This document shows, piece after piece, positions 9,075 to 18,008 of a stretch of DNA of 64,000 nt; the stretch's first letter is position 1, and the number at the start of each line of letters is the position of its first letter. The stretch is from an uncultured Gammaproteobacteria bacterium (GTDB taxonomy: Bacteria > Pseudomonadota > Gammaproteobacteria > HK1). Made by a program: the position numbers and the translations under genes. Below the pieces are notes generated by a model that was not told the DNA's origin, did no database searches, and saw only the letters and a program-made list of their open reading frames with translations. The stretch lies in contig OY282378.1 in NCBI GenBank assembly GCA_958295835.1, positions 4,799,694 through 4,863,693 of the forward strand. The letters run 5' to 3'.

Positions 9075-10148
9075 TCAGAACCGTATGTGGGTCGAGGCGT
9101 TCAAGCTCTTGCGCGAGCCCCGCCAGTTGTCGATGTGGAACTTGGTGAACGGCAGCTCGGTGAGCTCGAAGAAGCGAGGCCAGCCCACGCGGTCGATCCA
9201 GTCGTTGATCCGCTCCCAGTCGCGGGCGTCTTCCTTGTAGACGCGCAGGATGCGCTTGACCACCGCGGTCGCCTCCGGCCAGCGCGGGGGGTTGTTGGGG
9301 ATCCCCGCCGCGACGAGCTTCTGGAACGACGGCTTGCTGCGCGCGTTGGAGTGGTTGCCGCCCACCCATATCGCGAGCTTGGAATGCTCGGGGTCGTTGA
9401 TCTGCATCGGCGGGCAGGGCGGGTAGCACGCGCCGCAGCAGATGCACTTCTTCTCGTCCACCTCCAGCGAAGGCTTGCCATTGACCATCGCGGGCCGGAT
9501 CGCCGCCACCGGGCAGCGCGCGACCACCGAGGGCCGCTCGCAGACGTTCGCCACCAGGTCGTGGTTGATCTTCGGCGGCTTGGTGTGCTGGATGTTGATC
9601 GCGATGTCGCCCTGCCCCCCGCAGTTGATCTGGCAGCAGGACGTGGTGATGTGCACGCGGTTCGGCATCTCGGCGTTGCGGAACTCGTCGATGAGCTCGT
9701 CCATCATCGACTTCACCACACCGGAGGCATCGGTGCCCGGGATGTCGCAGTGCAGCCAGCCCTGAGTATGGGAGATGAAGGCGACGGAGTTCTGCGTTCC
9801 CCCGACCACGAACCCGTTGGATTCGAGGGCCTCGATCAGCGGCTCGACCTTCACCTCGTCGTCCACCATGTACTCGATGTTGCTGCGGATGGTGAAGCGC
9901 ACGTGGCCGTCCGCGTACCGGTCGCCGATCTCGCAGAGCTTTCGCAGGGTGAACACGTCGAGGATGCGCTGGGTGCCCGCGCGCACCGTCCAGATGGCGT
10001 CGCCGCTCTCGGCGATGTGACACAACACCCCGACCCTGGGATGCGTGTGGTACTGCCACTGCCCGAAGTTCCGGATCATCGCCGGGTGCATGTACTGGAA
10101 CCCGTCCGGGCATCCCGACTCGATCGGCATTCGATGTTTCTTTGCCAT
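9075..10148 (-). CDS. dsrB: DsrB, beta subunit of oxidative-type dissimilatory sulfite reductase
   Basis: The 357-residue beta subunit of the siroheme/[4Fe-4S] DsrAB enzyme. In sulfur oxidisers this enzyme is thought to run toward sulfite formation from the DsrC trisulfide/persulfide. It has the siroheme-proximal TTSCCQINCGG (about 170-180) and an inserted ferredoxin domain (CICCGACYPPCPP, about 242-254). The presence of dsrEFH and dsrL nearby supports the oxidative type. Unusually, it lies 226 bases from dsrA, and this gap contains an IS1380-derived miniature element (10271-10365). Confidence 0.97.
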   Translation of the reverse strand: MAKKHRMPIESGCPDGFQYMHPAMIRNFGQWQYHTHPRVGVLCHIAESGDAIWTVRAGTQRILDVFTLRKLCEIGDRYADGHVRFTIRSNIEYMVDDEVKVEPLIEALESNGFVVGGTQNSVAFISHTQGWLHCDIPGTDASGVVKSMMDELIDEFRNAEMPNRVHITTSCCQINCGGQGDIAINIQHTKPPKINHDLVANVCERPSVVARCPVAAIRPAMVNGKPSLEVDEKKCICCGACYPPCPPMQINDPEHSKLAIWVGGNHSNARSKPSFQKLVAAGIPNNPPRWPEATAVVKRILRVYKEDARDWERINDWIDRVGWPRFFELTELPFTKFHIDNWRGSRKSLNASTHIRF

Positions 10149-10270
10149 TGTCCCGAATCCTCCTCCTGAATCCTTCCCCGTCTCTCCGTCCTGAACCTCT
10201 CGACCCCTCGCCCCCGAGCCCGCGTGCCGTTACCGGCAGCGTGCCCCGTTCCGGCGCGGAAAGAGGATGG

Positions 10271-10365
10271 CCGATTGTTGCATCAATCAAGGACCTGTCA
10301 TTCCCGCGGAAGCGAGTAACGGGATCCAGTGCGTTTTCGGGCAGATATGTTATGCAATTGGCAGG
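10271..10365. mobile_element. 95-bp miniature element with IS1380-type ends, between dsrA and dsrB
   Basis: The left edge CCGATTGTTGCATCAA resembles the IS1380 end CCTGATTGTTGCATAA at 29637. The right edge TTATGCAATTGGCAGG resembles TTATGCAACTGGCAGG at 31297. So both termini of the 1.66-kb element are present around about 60 bases of non-transposase DNA, which includes a REP-like stretch (CATTCCCGCGGAAGCG). No target duplication is visible. It is best read as a MITE or internally deleted IS1380 copy. Confidence 0.7.
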
Positions 10366-10375
10366 GAGATGCGCC

Positions 10376-11641
10376 TCACGCCGCCTCGCTCTCGCCGTTC
10401 TTCGCCCGCTGCCGGCGCTCGAACCACTTGGCGGCTTCCTCGTCCCAGGTATCGGTGCGCACGTACGAGCTTTCGCGCGGATGGGCGATCATGTTGGGGT
10501 CCGTTTCGAGGCCGATCCCTTCGAGGAAGTTGACGAGCCCGATACGCTCGATCATCTCCCCTACCCGCTCGTGCTCCAGCGCGTTCTCCGCGAAGAAATC
10601 GATGGTCTCCTCCGCGATCTCCACGAGGCGGTCGTAGTCCTCCTGGGTGTCGAGCTTCATGAAGGGCACCACCACGGTGCCGAACAGATCGCCGATCTTC
10701 AGCGTACGCTTGCCGCCGATCAGCACCGACACCCCCTTCTCGTCGCCCGGCGACAGGCACTTCGGCATCACGTTCAGGCAATGCATGCAGCGCACGCAGT
10801 TGCGGTCGTCCACCTCCAGGGTGTCGTCGTCGTTCAGCGACAGCGCGTTCGTCGGGCAGCGGGTGACGACGTTGTCGATGACGTACTTGCGCCCCTTGCG
10901 GGCGACGTAGGCTTTCACCTCCTCCTGGTCCACCTTCATCTCGTCGCGCCACGTGCCGATCACCGCGAAGTCGGCCCGCTCGATGGAATTCATGCAGTCG
11001 TTGGGGCAGCCGGAGATCTTGAACTTGAACTTGTAGGGCAGGGCCGGACGGTGGATGTCGTCGACGAAGTTGTTGACCAGCGAGCGGTGGATCTTGTGCT
11101 CGTTGCAGCAGGACTGCTCGCAGCGGGCCGAGCCGACGCAGGACTGCGCGGTGCGCACGCAGGGGCCGGCGCCGCCGAGGTCGAAGCCGTAGTCGTTGAT
11201 CTCGTCGAAGAAGTGCTGGGTGTTCTCGGTGTCGGCGCCGATGAACATGATGTTGCCGGTCTGCCCGTGGAAGGTGACGAGCCCCGAGCCCCACTTCTCC
11301 CAGGAGTCCGCCAGCTTGCGCAGCATGTCGGTGGTGTAGTAGTTGCCGGCCGGCGGCTGCACCCGCAGGGTGTGGAACTCGCGCGATTTCGGAAACTGCT
11401 CGCCGACCTCGGAGAAGCGGGGGATGATCCCGCCCCCGTAGCCGTACACGCTGACCGTCCCGCCCTTCCAGTACCCGCGCCGCGTCTCGTAGGAATGCTC
11501 GAGCTGGCCGAGGAGATCGTTGGCCACCCCGTTGACCCGATCGTCGCGGTGCTCGTCCCGCAGCTTCTTGATCCCGGAAATGAAGCTCGGCCAGGGGCCC
11601 TGCTCCAACTGATCCAGCATCGGAGTGTCGTGCTTCTTCAT
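10376..11641 (-). CDS. dsrA: DsrA, alpha subunit of oxidative-type dissimilatory sulfite reductase
   Basis: The 421-residue alpha subunit, first gene of the cluster. Siroheme/[4Fe-4S] ligands are in CVGSARCEQSCCNE (about 178-191) and ISGCPNDCMNSIE (about 221-233). A ferredoxin domain follows with CVRCMHCLNVMPKC (about 286-299). The family length is matched and no break is seen. Transcription of the whole cluster should start in the 398-base gap upstream (11642-12039). Confidence 0.97.
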   Translation of the reverse strand: MKKHDTPMLDQLEQGPWPSFISGIKKLRDEHRDDRVNGVANDLLGQLEHSYETRRGYWKGGTVSVYGYGGGIIPRFSEVGEQFPKSREFHTLRVQPPAGNYYTTDMLRKLADSWEKWGSGLVTFHGQTGNIMFIGADTENTQHFFDEINDYGFDLGGAGPCVRTAQSCVGSARCEQSCCNEHKIHRSLVNNFVDDIHRPALPYKFKFKISGCPNDCMNSIERADFAVIGTWRDEMKVDQEEVKAYVARKGRKYVIDNVVTRCPTNALSLNDDDTLEVDDRNCVRCMHCLNVMPKCLSPGDEKGVSVLIGGKRTLKIGDLFGTVVVPFMKLDTQEDYDRLVEIAEETIDFFAENALEHERVGEMIERIGLVNFLEGIGLETDPNMIAHPRESSYVRTDTWDEEAAKWFERRQRAKNGESEAA

Positions 11642-12039
11642 GGCTCGTCGTCCCTCCTTCGCCTGTCACGTCGACCCGTTCATCGTCACGGACCACGGTT
11701 CGAGCTGCTGATGCCGGTGCGGAGCGTACCACCGCTGTGCGGACGCTTTGCCGCGGAATTGTAGTGCCCGCAAGCACCGGCAGCATCCGCCCAAACAGGA
11801 GGAGGCGCGTCAATTCAGGTATCTCGAAAGGGATACCTCACACTGAACCGGTACGGTGTCGCGTCGTTCGGAACCGCACGCCCGGAATGCGGCGACCCGA
11901 TCGAGGTCGACCGGATGCTGCGCGAGCAGGTATCGAAGCGTATAACGCAGGGAGTACGTGTGGTCCGAGGGCCGGCGCCCGAGTGCCTCCACGCGCGCGC
12001 CGGCGGCATGTGCTCCGTGCGGCCACCAGCGGAGAATCG
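11642..12039. promoter_or_regulatory. Divergent spacer between dsrA and the TauD-like gene
   Basis: No gene is supported in this 398-base gap, which must hold the promoters for dsrA (minus) and the dioxygenase (plus). One clear inverted repeat lies at 11818-11839, AGGTATC and GGATACCT around a 7-base loop. It is not followed by a T tract, so it is more likely an operator or structured leader than a terminator. I could not place convincing -35/-10 boxes. Confidence 0.4.
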
Positions 12040-12894
12040 ATGGACTCGATGGCAGTTTCCCGATGGTGCGACGCCCGGCGCGAAACATACGCGGCGCGCG
12101 GGGCCGGGCAGTGGGTCGAGATCGCGGATCCATACAGGCTGCGAATGGCCGAGCGCGACGCGATCGCGGACCGATGCGCACGATTCAACCTTGCGCTCTA
12201 CCGTTTCGCGCGCGCCCGGACCGACCCCGATGCGCTCTCGGCGTTCGCGAGCGCGATGGGGCTGGAACGCCGTGACCGGACGCTCGGAGCGGACCGCCGC
12301 GGCATCGCGTCGGTCCGGGTGCTCCGGAACACGCCCGGGCCGGAGATGATTCCGTTCACCTCCCGCGCTCTCAACTGGCATACCGACGGCTACTACAACG
12401 CACCGGGGCAATCCGTTCGCGCCGTCGTCATGCACTGTGCGGCGCCGGCGGCGAGTGGCGGCGAGACCACGCTGCTTGACCCGGACCTCGTCCACGCGGC
12501 CATGCATGAACAGGATCCGCTGCTCGTCGAAGCCCTCGCCCATCCACGCGCGATGACGATTCCGGAGCATGAAGCCGAGGGGGCGCTGGTGCGACCTGCC
12601 CGCACCGGACCCGTCTTCCGCTTCCTCGGCGATCCCCCGCACCTGCTCATGCGCTACACGATGCGCACCCGGTCGATACGCTGGCGCTCGACCCCGGCCA
12701 CCGCCCGGGCGGTCGCAGCGCTCGAAGCGACGATCGCCTCGCTCTCCGCGCATCATGTGCGGGTGCGGTTCGAGGCGGGAGAAGGCGTGATCTGCAACAA
12801 CGTGCTGCACCGCCGCGCCGCGTTCGTCGATGACCAAGGTGCGCGGCGCGTGATGCTGAGGATTCGATCGTTCGAGCCGGTTTCGAACGAGTAG
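12040..12894 (+). CDS. TauD/TfdA-family Fe(II)/2-oxoglutarate dioxygenase
   Basis: A 284-residue protein with the iron-binding HxD in NWHTDGYYN (about 111-119) and a distal His in NNVLHRRAAF (about 252-261). An arginine for 2-oxoglutarate follows in RRVMLRI. The layout is that of the TauD/TfdA and gamma-butyrobetaine hydroxylase superfamily, so it would couple 2-oxoglutarate decarboxylation to hydroxylation of a small organic acid or amine. The ATG at 12040 follows GGAGA with short spacing. It is transcribed away from dsrA. The substrate cannot be told from sequence. Confidence 0.82.
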   Translation: MDSMAVSRWCDARRETYAARGAGQWVEIADPYRLRMAERDAIADRCARFNLALYRFARARTDPDALSAFASAMGLERRDRTLGADRRGIASVRVLRNTPGPEMIPFTSRALNWHTDGYYNAPGQSVRAVVMHCAAPAASGGETTLLDPDLVHAAMHEQDPLLVEALAHPRAMTIPEHEAEGALVRPARTGPVFRFLGDPPHLLMRYTMRTRSIRWRSTPATARAVAALEATIASLSAHHVRVRFEAGEGVICNNVLHRRAAFVDDQGARRVMLRIRSFEPVSNE

Positions 12895-12952
12895 CGCGGA
12901 CAGCGTCGTCCTGCGCAAGACTTCTCCGATTGCGGACCCCCCCGCGCAGGAA

Positions 12953-13058
12953 GGCCGGCGGAGCCTGCCCCCGTGGAAACGGGGGGCGGTCTCGATTTCG
13001 GCATGGTGGATACCTCCTCCCCAAAGGGTCAGGTGTCCACGAAATCGGGTCAACTCCA
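12953..13058 (-). mobile_element. IS3-family left-end relic (terminus, leader and first OrfA codons)
   Basis: Read on the minus strand it begins TGGAGTTGACCCGATTTCG (an IS3-type terminus) and passes the leader CCCTTTGGGGAGGAGG. It reaches an ATG at 13004 encoding MPKSRPP, the usual start of an OrfA. Coding resemblance then stops and the sequence continues with GGCAGGCTCCGCCGGCC. The same left end, cut at nearly the same codon and joined to the same GC-rich block, occurs at 57544-57690. Confidence 0.7.
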
Positions 13059-13095
13059 CTTATCGCCCTGTCCAATAATCGGGGTCCACTTCTCC

Positions 13096-14088
13096 TCACC
13101 CGGCCCGTTTCCCGGCGAGCTTGCGCTCCCAGGCCAGCGAGGTGGCGGCGATGGTGTCGAGGTCGTCGAACCTCGGGGTCCAGTCCAAGGCGTCCCGGAT
13201 CCGCTCCGTGCCTGCGACCAGGCTCGGCGGGTCGCCCGGGCGCCTCGGGGCGTCGCGTGCGTCGATCGGGGCGCCGGCGGCCCGCTCCACCGCCTGAATG
13301 ACTTCGCGCACGCTGTAGCCGTGGCCGTAGCCGCAGTTCAGGGTCAGCGATCCGCCGTCCTCTTCGAGCCGGCGCAGCGCCCGGAGGTGCGCATCGGCCA
13401 GATCCTCGACGTGGATGTAATCCCTCACGCAAGTGCCGTCGGGGGTGGGGTAGTCGGTGCCGTACACGAACATGTGGTCGCGCTTCCCGGCCGCGACCTC
13501 GCACGCCACCTTCGTGAGCAGGGTGGCGTCCGGCGTCGATTGGCCGATCCGCCCCTCCGGGTCGCTGCCCGCGACGTTGAAGTAACGCAGGGTGACGTGG
13601 CGCAGATCGGTCGCGGCGGAGACGTCGGCCAGCATCCGCTCCGTCATCAGCTTCGACGAGCCGTAGGGGTTGATGGGGTTCACCGGCGTTTCCTCGCCGA
13701 TGAGGGCGGCCTGCGGGGCGCCGTACACCGCCGCGGTCGAGGAGAAGATGAAGTGCTCCACGCCGGCCTCCACGCAACACTCGATGAGGGTGCGGGAGGC
13801 GCAGGTGTTGTTGCGGTAGTACGGGAGCGGGTTCGCCACCGATTCGGGGACGACGGTTTTCGCGGCGAAGTGCAGCACCGAGTGCACCGAGAACTTCCGG
13901 AGCAGGTCGAACACCAGTGCATGGTCGCCGGTGTCGCCGACCACGAGGTCACCGTGGAGCACGGCGTCGCGTACGCCCTTGCTCAGATCGTCGAGCACGA
14001 CGACCCCGTAACCGCTCTCCCCGAGTTGCCGGACGACGTGGCTTCCGATGTAGCCGGCGCCGCCGGTGACGAGTACGTGTCCTGACAT
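13096..14088 (-). CDS. galE: UDP-glucose 4-epimerase
   Basis: A 330-residue short-chain dehydrogenase-type epimerase interconverting UDP-glucose and UDP-galactose. NAD-binding GGAGYIGS is at 8-15, the catalytic Ser/Tyr-x3-Lys is in SSTAAVYG and NPYGSSKLMTE, and the RYFNVAGS and VRDYIHVEDLADAH motifs are typical of GalE. GAGGG precedes the ATG. The first 24 codons recur at 32471-32543 as a relic. It has no nearby sugar-nucleotide partner genes. Confidence 0.95.
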   Translation of the reverse strand: MSGHVLVTGGAGYIGSHVVRQLGESGYGVVVLDDLSKGVRDAVLHGDLVVGDTGDHALVFDLLRKFSVHSVLHFAAKTVVPESVANPLPYYRNNTCASRTLIECCVEAGVEHFIFSSTAAVYGAPQAALIGEETPVNPINPYGSSKLMTERMLADVSAATDLRHVTLRYFNVAGSDPEGRIGQSTPDATLLTKVACEVAAGKRDHMFVYGTDYPTPDGTCVRDYIHVEDLADAHLRALRRLEEDGGSLTLNCGYGHGYSVREVIQAVERAAGAPIDARDAPRRPGDPPSLVAGTERIRDALDWTPRFDDLDTIAATSLAWERKLAGKRAG

Positions 14089-14341
14089 CCTGTATCCCTC
14101 CGTTGCGAGTTGTTGCGACAGTCAGCCATGCCGTGCCGCGGATCGGATCCCCGGCCGCCGCTGGCTGTACCGCGCTGTCCGTTCAGAGTGTCTGCGACGG
14201 CCGGCCGCATCACCGCTTGAGCTCTCGGCGTGACTGGAGCAGGGGGGCCTCCATGGCAGGCGGGCGCGCGGCAAGCGCTCCGTCCCAGTGGGAAACGTCG
14301 GGCCGGCAACGGACACCGCCGCGCCGGCACGCGCCGCGGCG

Positions 14342-15898
14342 TCAGTAGCTCATGTCCGGCTGGGCGGCTTTCCGTTCGTCGATGAAGGCGCGCAGGGCCT
14401 CGTCGATCCCCTCGTCCAGCGGCGGCGACTCGTAGCGCGCGAGCATGTCCTTCCACAGGCGGTTGGCCCGCCCGGCGGCGTCGAGCGCGCCTTCCGACTC
14501 CCACTGCTCGAAGCTGTTGTTGTCGGCGACGGGCGAGCGGTAGAAGGCGGTCTCGAAGTTCGCGCGGGTATGCGCGGAGCCCAGGAAATGGCTTCCGGGG
14601 CCGACCTCCCGGATCGCGTCGAGCCCCTGTGCGTTCTCCGAGAGGTCGATGCCCGCGAGGAACACCTGCATCATCTGCGCCTGGTCGGCGTCCATCACGA
14701 ACTTCTCGTATCCCATCGCCAGCCCGCCTTCCAGCCAGCCCGCGACGTGCAGCATGAAGTTCACGCCCGCGAGCATGGCGTGCTGCAAGGTGTTCGCGGC
14801 CTCGAACGCGGCCTGCGCGTCGGGCAGCTTCGATGCGCAGAGACCGCCGCCGCTGCGGAACGGGACCCCGAGGCGCCGCGCCAGCGAGCCGATGACGTTG
14901 AGCACGAGTTGCGGCTCCGGGGTACCGAACGTCGGCGCGCCGGACTGCATCGACATGGAGCTGGAGAAGGTGCCGAAGATCACGGGCGCGCCGGGGCGCA
15001 CGAGCTGCGCGAAGGCCATCCCCGACAGCGCCTCGGCGAAGAGCTGCGCGCAGGTCGCGGCGATGGTCACCGGCGACATCGCGCCCGCGATGCAGAACGG
15101 CGAGACCACGGTGGCCTGGTTGTGCCGGGCGTAGACCTTCAGCGCCCCGAGCATGGTCGCGTCCCAGACCAGGGGGGAGTTCGCGTTGATGAGGCTGGTG
15201 ACGACCGGGTTCGAGTCCACGAACCCCTCGCCGAAGACGATCTTCGCCATCGAGACGGTGTCCTCGGCCCGCTCGGGGGCGGTGACGGAGCCCATGAAGG
15301 GCTTGTCGGAGTAGCGCAGGTGGCTGTAGACCATGTCGAGGTGGCGCTTGTTGACCGGCAGGTCCACCGGCTCGCAGAGCGTGCCTCCGGCGTGGTGCAG
15401 GCCGGGCGAGAGGTAGGTGAGCTTCACGAAGTTGCGGAAGTCCTCGATCGTCGCGTAGCGCCTTCCTTCGTCGAGGCTGCGGATGAAGGGGGGGCCGTAG
15501 GCCGGCGCGAACACCATGTGCGGGCCGCCGATGCGCGCGCTGCGCTCGGGGTTGCGCGCATGCTGCACGAACTCCGCCGGCGCGGAGTCGGTCACGAGCT
15601 TGCGGGCGAGGCCGCGGGGGATCTTCACGCGCTCTCCGTCGACGGCCGCTCCGGCCCCGCGCCACAGCGCGAGCGCTTCCGGATCGTCCCTGAACTCGAC
15701 GCCGACCTCTTCGAGGATCGTCTCCGCGTTGTACTCGATGAGCTCCAGGCCCTCGGCGGACATGACGTCGTAGACCGGCACCCGGCGCGTGACGTAGGGC
15801 ACGACGGCCGGCCGGGCTTCGGCCTCGGCGCGCGCCGCCCGGCGCGCCGCCCGCCCGCCGCCGCGGGTCCGTCCCCGTTCACGCCCCTCGCTGTTCAT
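14342..15898 (-). CDS. MttB-superfamily corrinoid-dependent methyltransferase (non-pyrrolysine type)
   Basis: A 518-residue protein of the trimethylamine methyltransferase superfamily (VPVYDVMSAEGLELIEYNAE, PVNKRHLDMVYSHLRYSDKP, GAPTFGTPEPQLV). The frame is uninterrupted by an amber codon, so it is a non-pyrrolysine member, like those acting on glycine betaine or other quaternary amines with a corrinoid protein. No corrinoid protein gene is nearby. The ATG at 15898 has GAGG 7 bases upstream; the basic N-terminus (RERGRTRGGGRAARRAARAE) is extra compared with most homologues. With the TauD-like and Rieske genes it hints at methylated-amine use, but this is inference. Confidence 0.85.
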   Translation of the reverse strand: MNSEGRERGRTRGGGRAARRAARAEAEARPAVVPYVTRRVPVYDVMSAEGLELIEYNAETILEEVGVEFRDDPEALALWRGAGAAVDGERVKIPRGLARKLVTDSAPAEFVQHARNPERSARIGGPHMVFAPAYGPPFIRSLDEGRRYATIEDFRNFVKLTYLSPGLHHAGGTLCEPVDLPVNKRHLDMVYSHLRYSDKPFMGSVTAPERAEDTVSMAKIVFGEGFVDSNPVVTSLINANSPLVWDATMLGALKVYARHNQATVVSPFCIAGAMSPVTIAATCAQLFAEALSGMAFAQLVRPGAPVIFGTFSSSMSMQSGAPTFGTPEPQLVLNVIGSLARRLGVPFRSGGGLCASKLPDAQAAFEAANTLQHAMLAGVNFMLHVAGWLEGGLAMGYEKFVMDADQAQMMQVFLAGIDLSENAQGLDAIREVGPGSHFLGSAHTRANFETAFYRSPVADNNSFEQWESEGALDAAGRANRLWKDMLARYESPPLDEGIDEALRAFIDERKAAQPDMSY

Positions 15899-16109
15899 TC
15901 GCAAACCTCATGTTCCCGACCCGGCGGAGCCGGGAGTCTGCTCATGGATGTCCTTGACACTGATGAGGCCCCAGGGGCGTCCGTCAGATGGACCCTTTGT
16001 CCGTCGAGGCCATATCGAGAAGGGCCGGCAGCGATTTCGGGGAGTGCACGGAAATCGGAGACTTCGAAAAGCCCCTCTCGTTGCGGGTCGGTATGACTTG
16101 AACTCTCGT

Positions 16110-16850
16110 TTAACGCCATCCCGCGCGCGCTCCGATCGTGCGCAACGGCCGGACGGCGTGACAGGCGCCACGGCTCGGGGCGCCACCGCGCTCACCCATC
16201 TGGCTCGGGGGGCGTCGAACACCGCGGACACGCCGGCGGCGAAGCCTTCGATCGAAGACCGATTCTGGCGCATTGGACCCTGCGGCCGGCTCGATTGCGC
16301 CGATCTTCCGGAGCCAGGTATGCGTCCAGGCTGCGTTGTAGCCGACCCTCGTCCGTGGTCCGTCGCCGTGAGGCCTGGCAGCCGCCTCTTCGCTGAGGTT
16401 CATCTCAGCAACGATGCCATCCTCGATCTCCCGGTTCGATGCCACCCTTCCACGCTTTCGTAGTGATGCAAGGGTGATTCCCACCGTCTCGGCGTACTTC
16501 GGAACCGTGTGACGATTCTCCGGTTCTGCCGGTTCCGTGCCCGCCGGTGTCGTGCCCCTTCCTTCTTCGTTGTCCATTTGGCCGGTGCTCCGTTCGATCA
16601 ATTCCCACTTCAGTGTATCCAGATGTTCCCCTTCCATCACTGCCCGCAGCTCCCCCAGATCTACCCAGCCCCACTCCGGCTCGACATCTCCCGCCTTCAG
16701 TTCCACGCACTCCACCAGAACCCGGTAGTCTCCTGGTTCGTCCCAGATCCACAGATAGCCGTTCAGTGCCATGTCCACCAGCTCGAACGCGCTCAGCCTC
16801 GGATCCCCTCCATATTGCTCGTTCAGCATCGCTGCCGGCGCCAGTGTCAT
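16110..16850 (-). CDS. Protein with Mrr-N-like winged helix, partner of the ADP-ribosylglycohydrolase relic
   Basis: A 246-residue frame. Residues 1-90 (LNEQYGGDPRLSAFELVDMA, LVECVELKAGDVEPEWGWVD) match nothing I recognise. Residues about 125-185 (TDA-like NREIEDGIVAEMNLSEE, RTRVGYNAAWTHTWLRKIGAIE) resemble the N-terminal winged helix of Mrr-type restriction proteins. The last 50 residues are arginine-rich and look like read-through of non-coding DNA, so the true C-terminus may be lost by a frameshift near 16270. Its ATG overlaps the stop of the upstream fragment (ATGA), so the two were an operon. Confidence 0.5.
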   Translation of the reverse strand: MTLAPAAMLNEQYGGDPRLSAFELVDMALNGYLWIWDEPGDYRVLVECVELKAGDVEPEWGWVDLGELRAVMEGEHLDTLKWELIERSTGQMDNEEGRGTTPAGTEPAEPENRHTVPKYAETVGITLASLRKRGRVASNREIEDGIVAEMNLSEEAAARPHGDGPRTRVGYNAAWTHTWLRKIGAIEPAAGSNAPESVFDRRLRRRRVRGVRRPPSQMGERGGAPSRGACHAVRPLRTIGARAGWR

Positions 16851-17077
16851 TCGGTAGAACGTCTGCTGTGCCTCTCTCCCCCGCCTTGCCTCTGCGCCGC
16901 CGCCTTCCGGAATCCTGGAACAACGTTCCTCAGTTCTTCGTCCAGGCGGCTCATCGTCTCTGCCTGGATGGATTCCGGCACCCCCCACGGGCCCTCCGCT
17001 ACGCTCCCGGCAATCGCCGCGATCGTGTCGCTGTCCTCTCCGATGCTGATCACCTTCCGGGATGAAGGAAATCCTGG
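16847..17077 (-). pseudogene. ADP-ribosylglycohydrolase, C-terminal remnant
   Basis: The frame encodes ISIGEDSDTIAAIAGSVAEG and then WGVPESI and LDEELRNVVPGF. This is the metal-binding end motif (GEDSDTIAAIAGS) of ADP-ribosylglycohydrolases, enzymes that remove ADP-ribose from proteins or nucleic acids. The N-terminal two thirds, including the first metal site, is missing; a stop sits at 17080. DNA from 17078 to 17334 has no convincing gene. The remnant ends with a stop overlapping the next ATG. Confidence 0.75.
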
Positions 17078-17334
17078 TCACTGATACGGTTTCGCCGGTG
17101 TCGCTGCCCTGATGACCGGAGCAGGATACCGGAGACTGCCAGCAGCCAGCCGCCGGGCCGGCGTCTTCCATGTTGCGCGCCTTGCTTGCGAATTCCTCCG
17201 ATCGTCAGGTACCCGCGGGTGTCCTTCCCGGATGTCGGGAAGATGTCCTGCGAGCATCGAGACAAGCGCCCGCGCGGAACACTCCTCTGGAGTGGGTCCA
17301 ACCCCATCGAGTCGCTCCAACCCCACCTTCGCGC

Positions 17335-17895
17335 TCAGCTTTCCAACCCGCTGTCCCGGAGGAAGCGGAACAGGCGCCGTGCGCTCGCATTCCCGGGCGC
17401 ATCCTCCTCCCGCTCGCGGCGCGCGGTGGTGACGAGCCGCCGCAGCTTCCGGAAATCCAGGTCCGGCCTTTCCTCGCGTATGCGGTCGAACGCCTCGCCG
17501 TCACCGCCGAGAAGCGCGTCGCGCAGCCGTTCGAGCCGGCGATGGCGCGCCGCCTCTCGCCGGCCGGGGCGACGCACCGTGTCGAGGGCCTGCGCGATCG
17601 ATTCGGCGTCGCCTTCCCGGAGCACGCGCCCGATGTAGCGGATCTGTCGCCGCAACGCGGCGCGTTCGAGACCGCGTGCGCCGGCCACCGCGGCTTCGAG
17701 GTCCGGCCACATGGGGATTCGGGCGAGATCGCTGGGGGCCAGGGTCGCCAGCGACTCGCCGAGCGCCTGCGACGCGAGCGCCTCGCGCTTGCGCTGCGAT
17801 TTGGACCTGGGCGCTGCACCCGCATCGCTTGAGCCCGGCGCCGCCTCGCGCTTGCGTTGCGACTTCGACTTGGACGCTATGACGGATTCGGTCAT
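17335..17895 (-). CDS. darP: DarP/YjgA-family ribosome assembly factor (DUF615)
   Basis: A 186-residue protein matching YjgA/DarP, which associates with late 50S precursors. It has the SKSQRKREA start, LARIPMWPDLEAAV, RRQIRYIGRVLRE and FRKLRRLVTTARRERE. The ATG at 17895 follows GGAGG at 8 bases. The N-terminal SKSQRKREA motif occurs twice (about 9-17 and 31-39), separated by AAPGSSDAGAAP, an internal duplication not usual for the family. Confidence 0.9.
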   Translation of the reverse strand: MTESVIASKSKSQRKREAAPGSSDAGAAPRSKSQRKREALASQALGESLATLAPSDLARIPMWPDLEAAVAGARGLERAALRRQIRYIGRVLREGDAESIAQALDTVRRPGRREAARHRRLERLRDALLGGDGEAFDRIREERPDLDFRKLRRLVTTARREREEDAPGNASARRLFRFLRDSGLES

Positions 17896-18008
17896 CCAAG
17901 CATCCTCCGAGGCGCCCGGCGCGTGACGCCCGACTCCCGCACACCCTGCCCGACCCTCGCACGCCTTGCCCGACCCCATGGAGTGCGGTGAACCGTCCCC
18001 CAGCGCCT

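Noticed and set aside
17050..17326. Overlapping 82- and 85-codon minus-strand frames upstream of the ADP-ribosylglycohydrolase remnant
   Set aside because: No consistent similarity to the missing enzyme N-terminus in either frame; probably decayed DNA.
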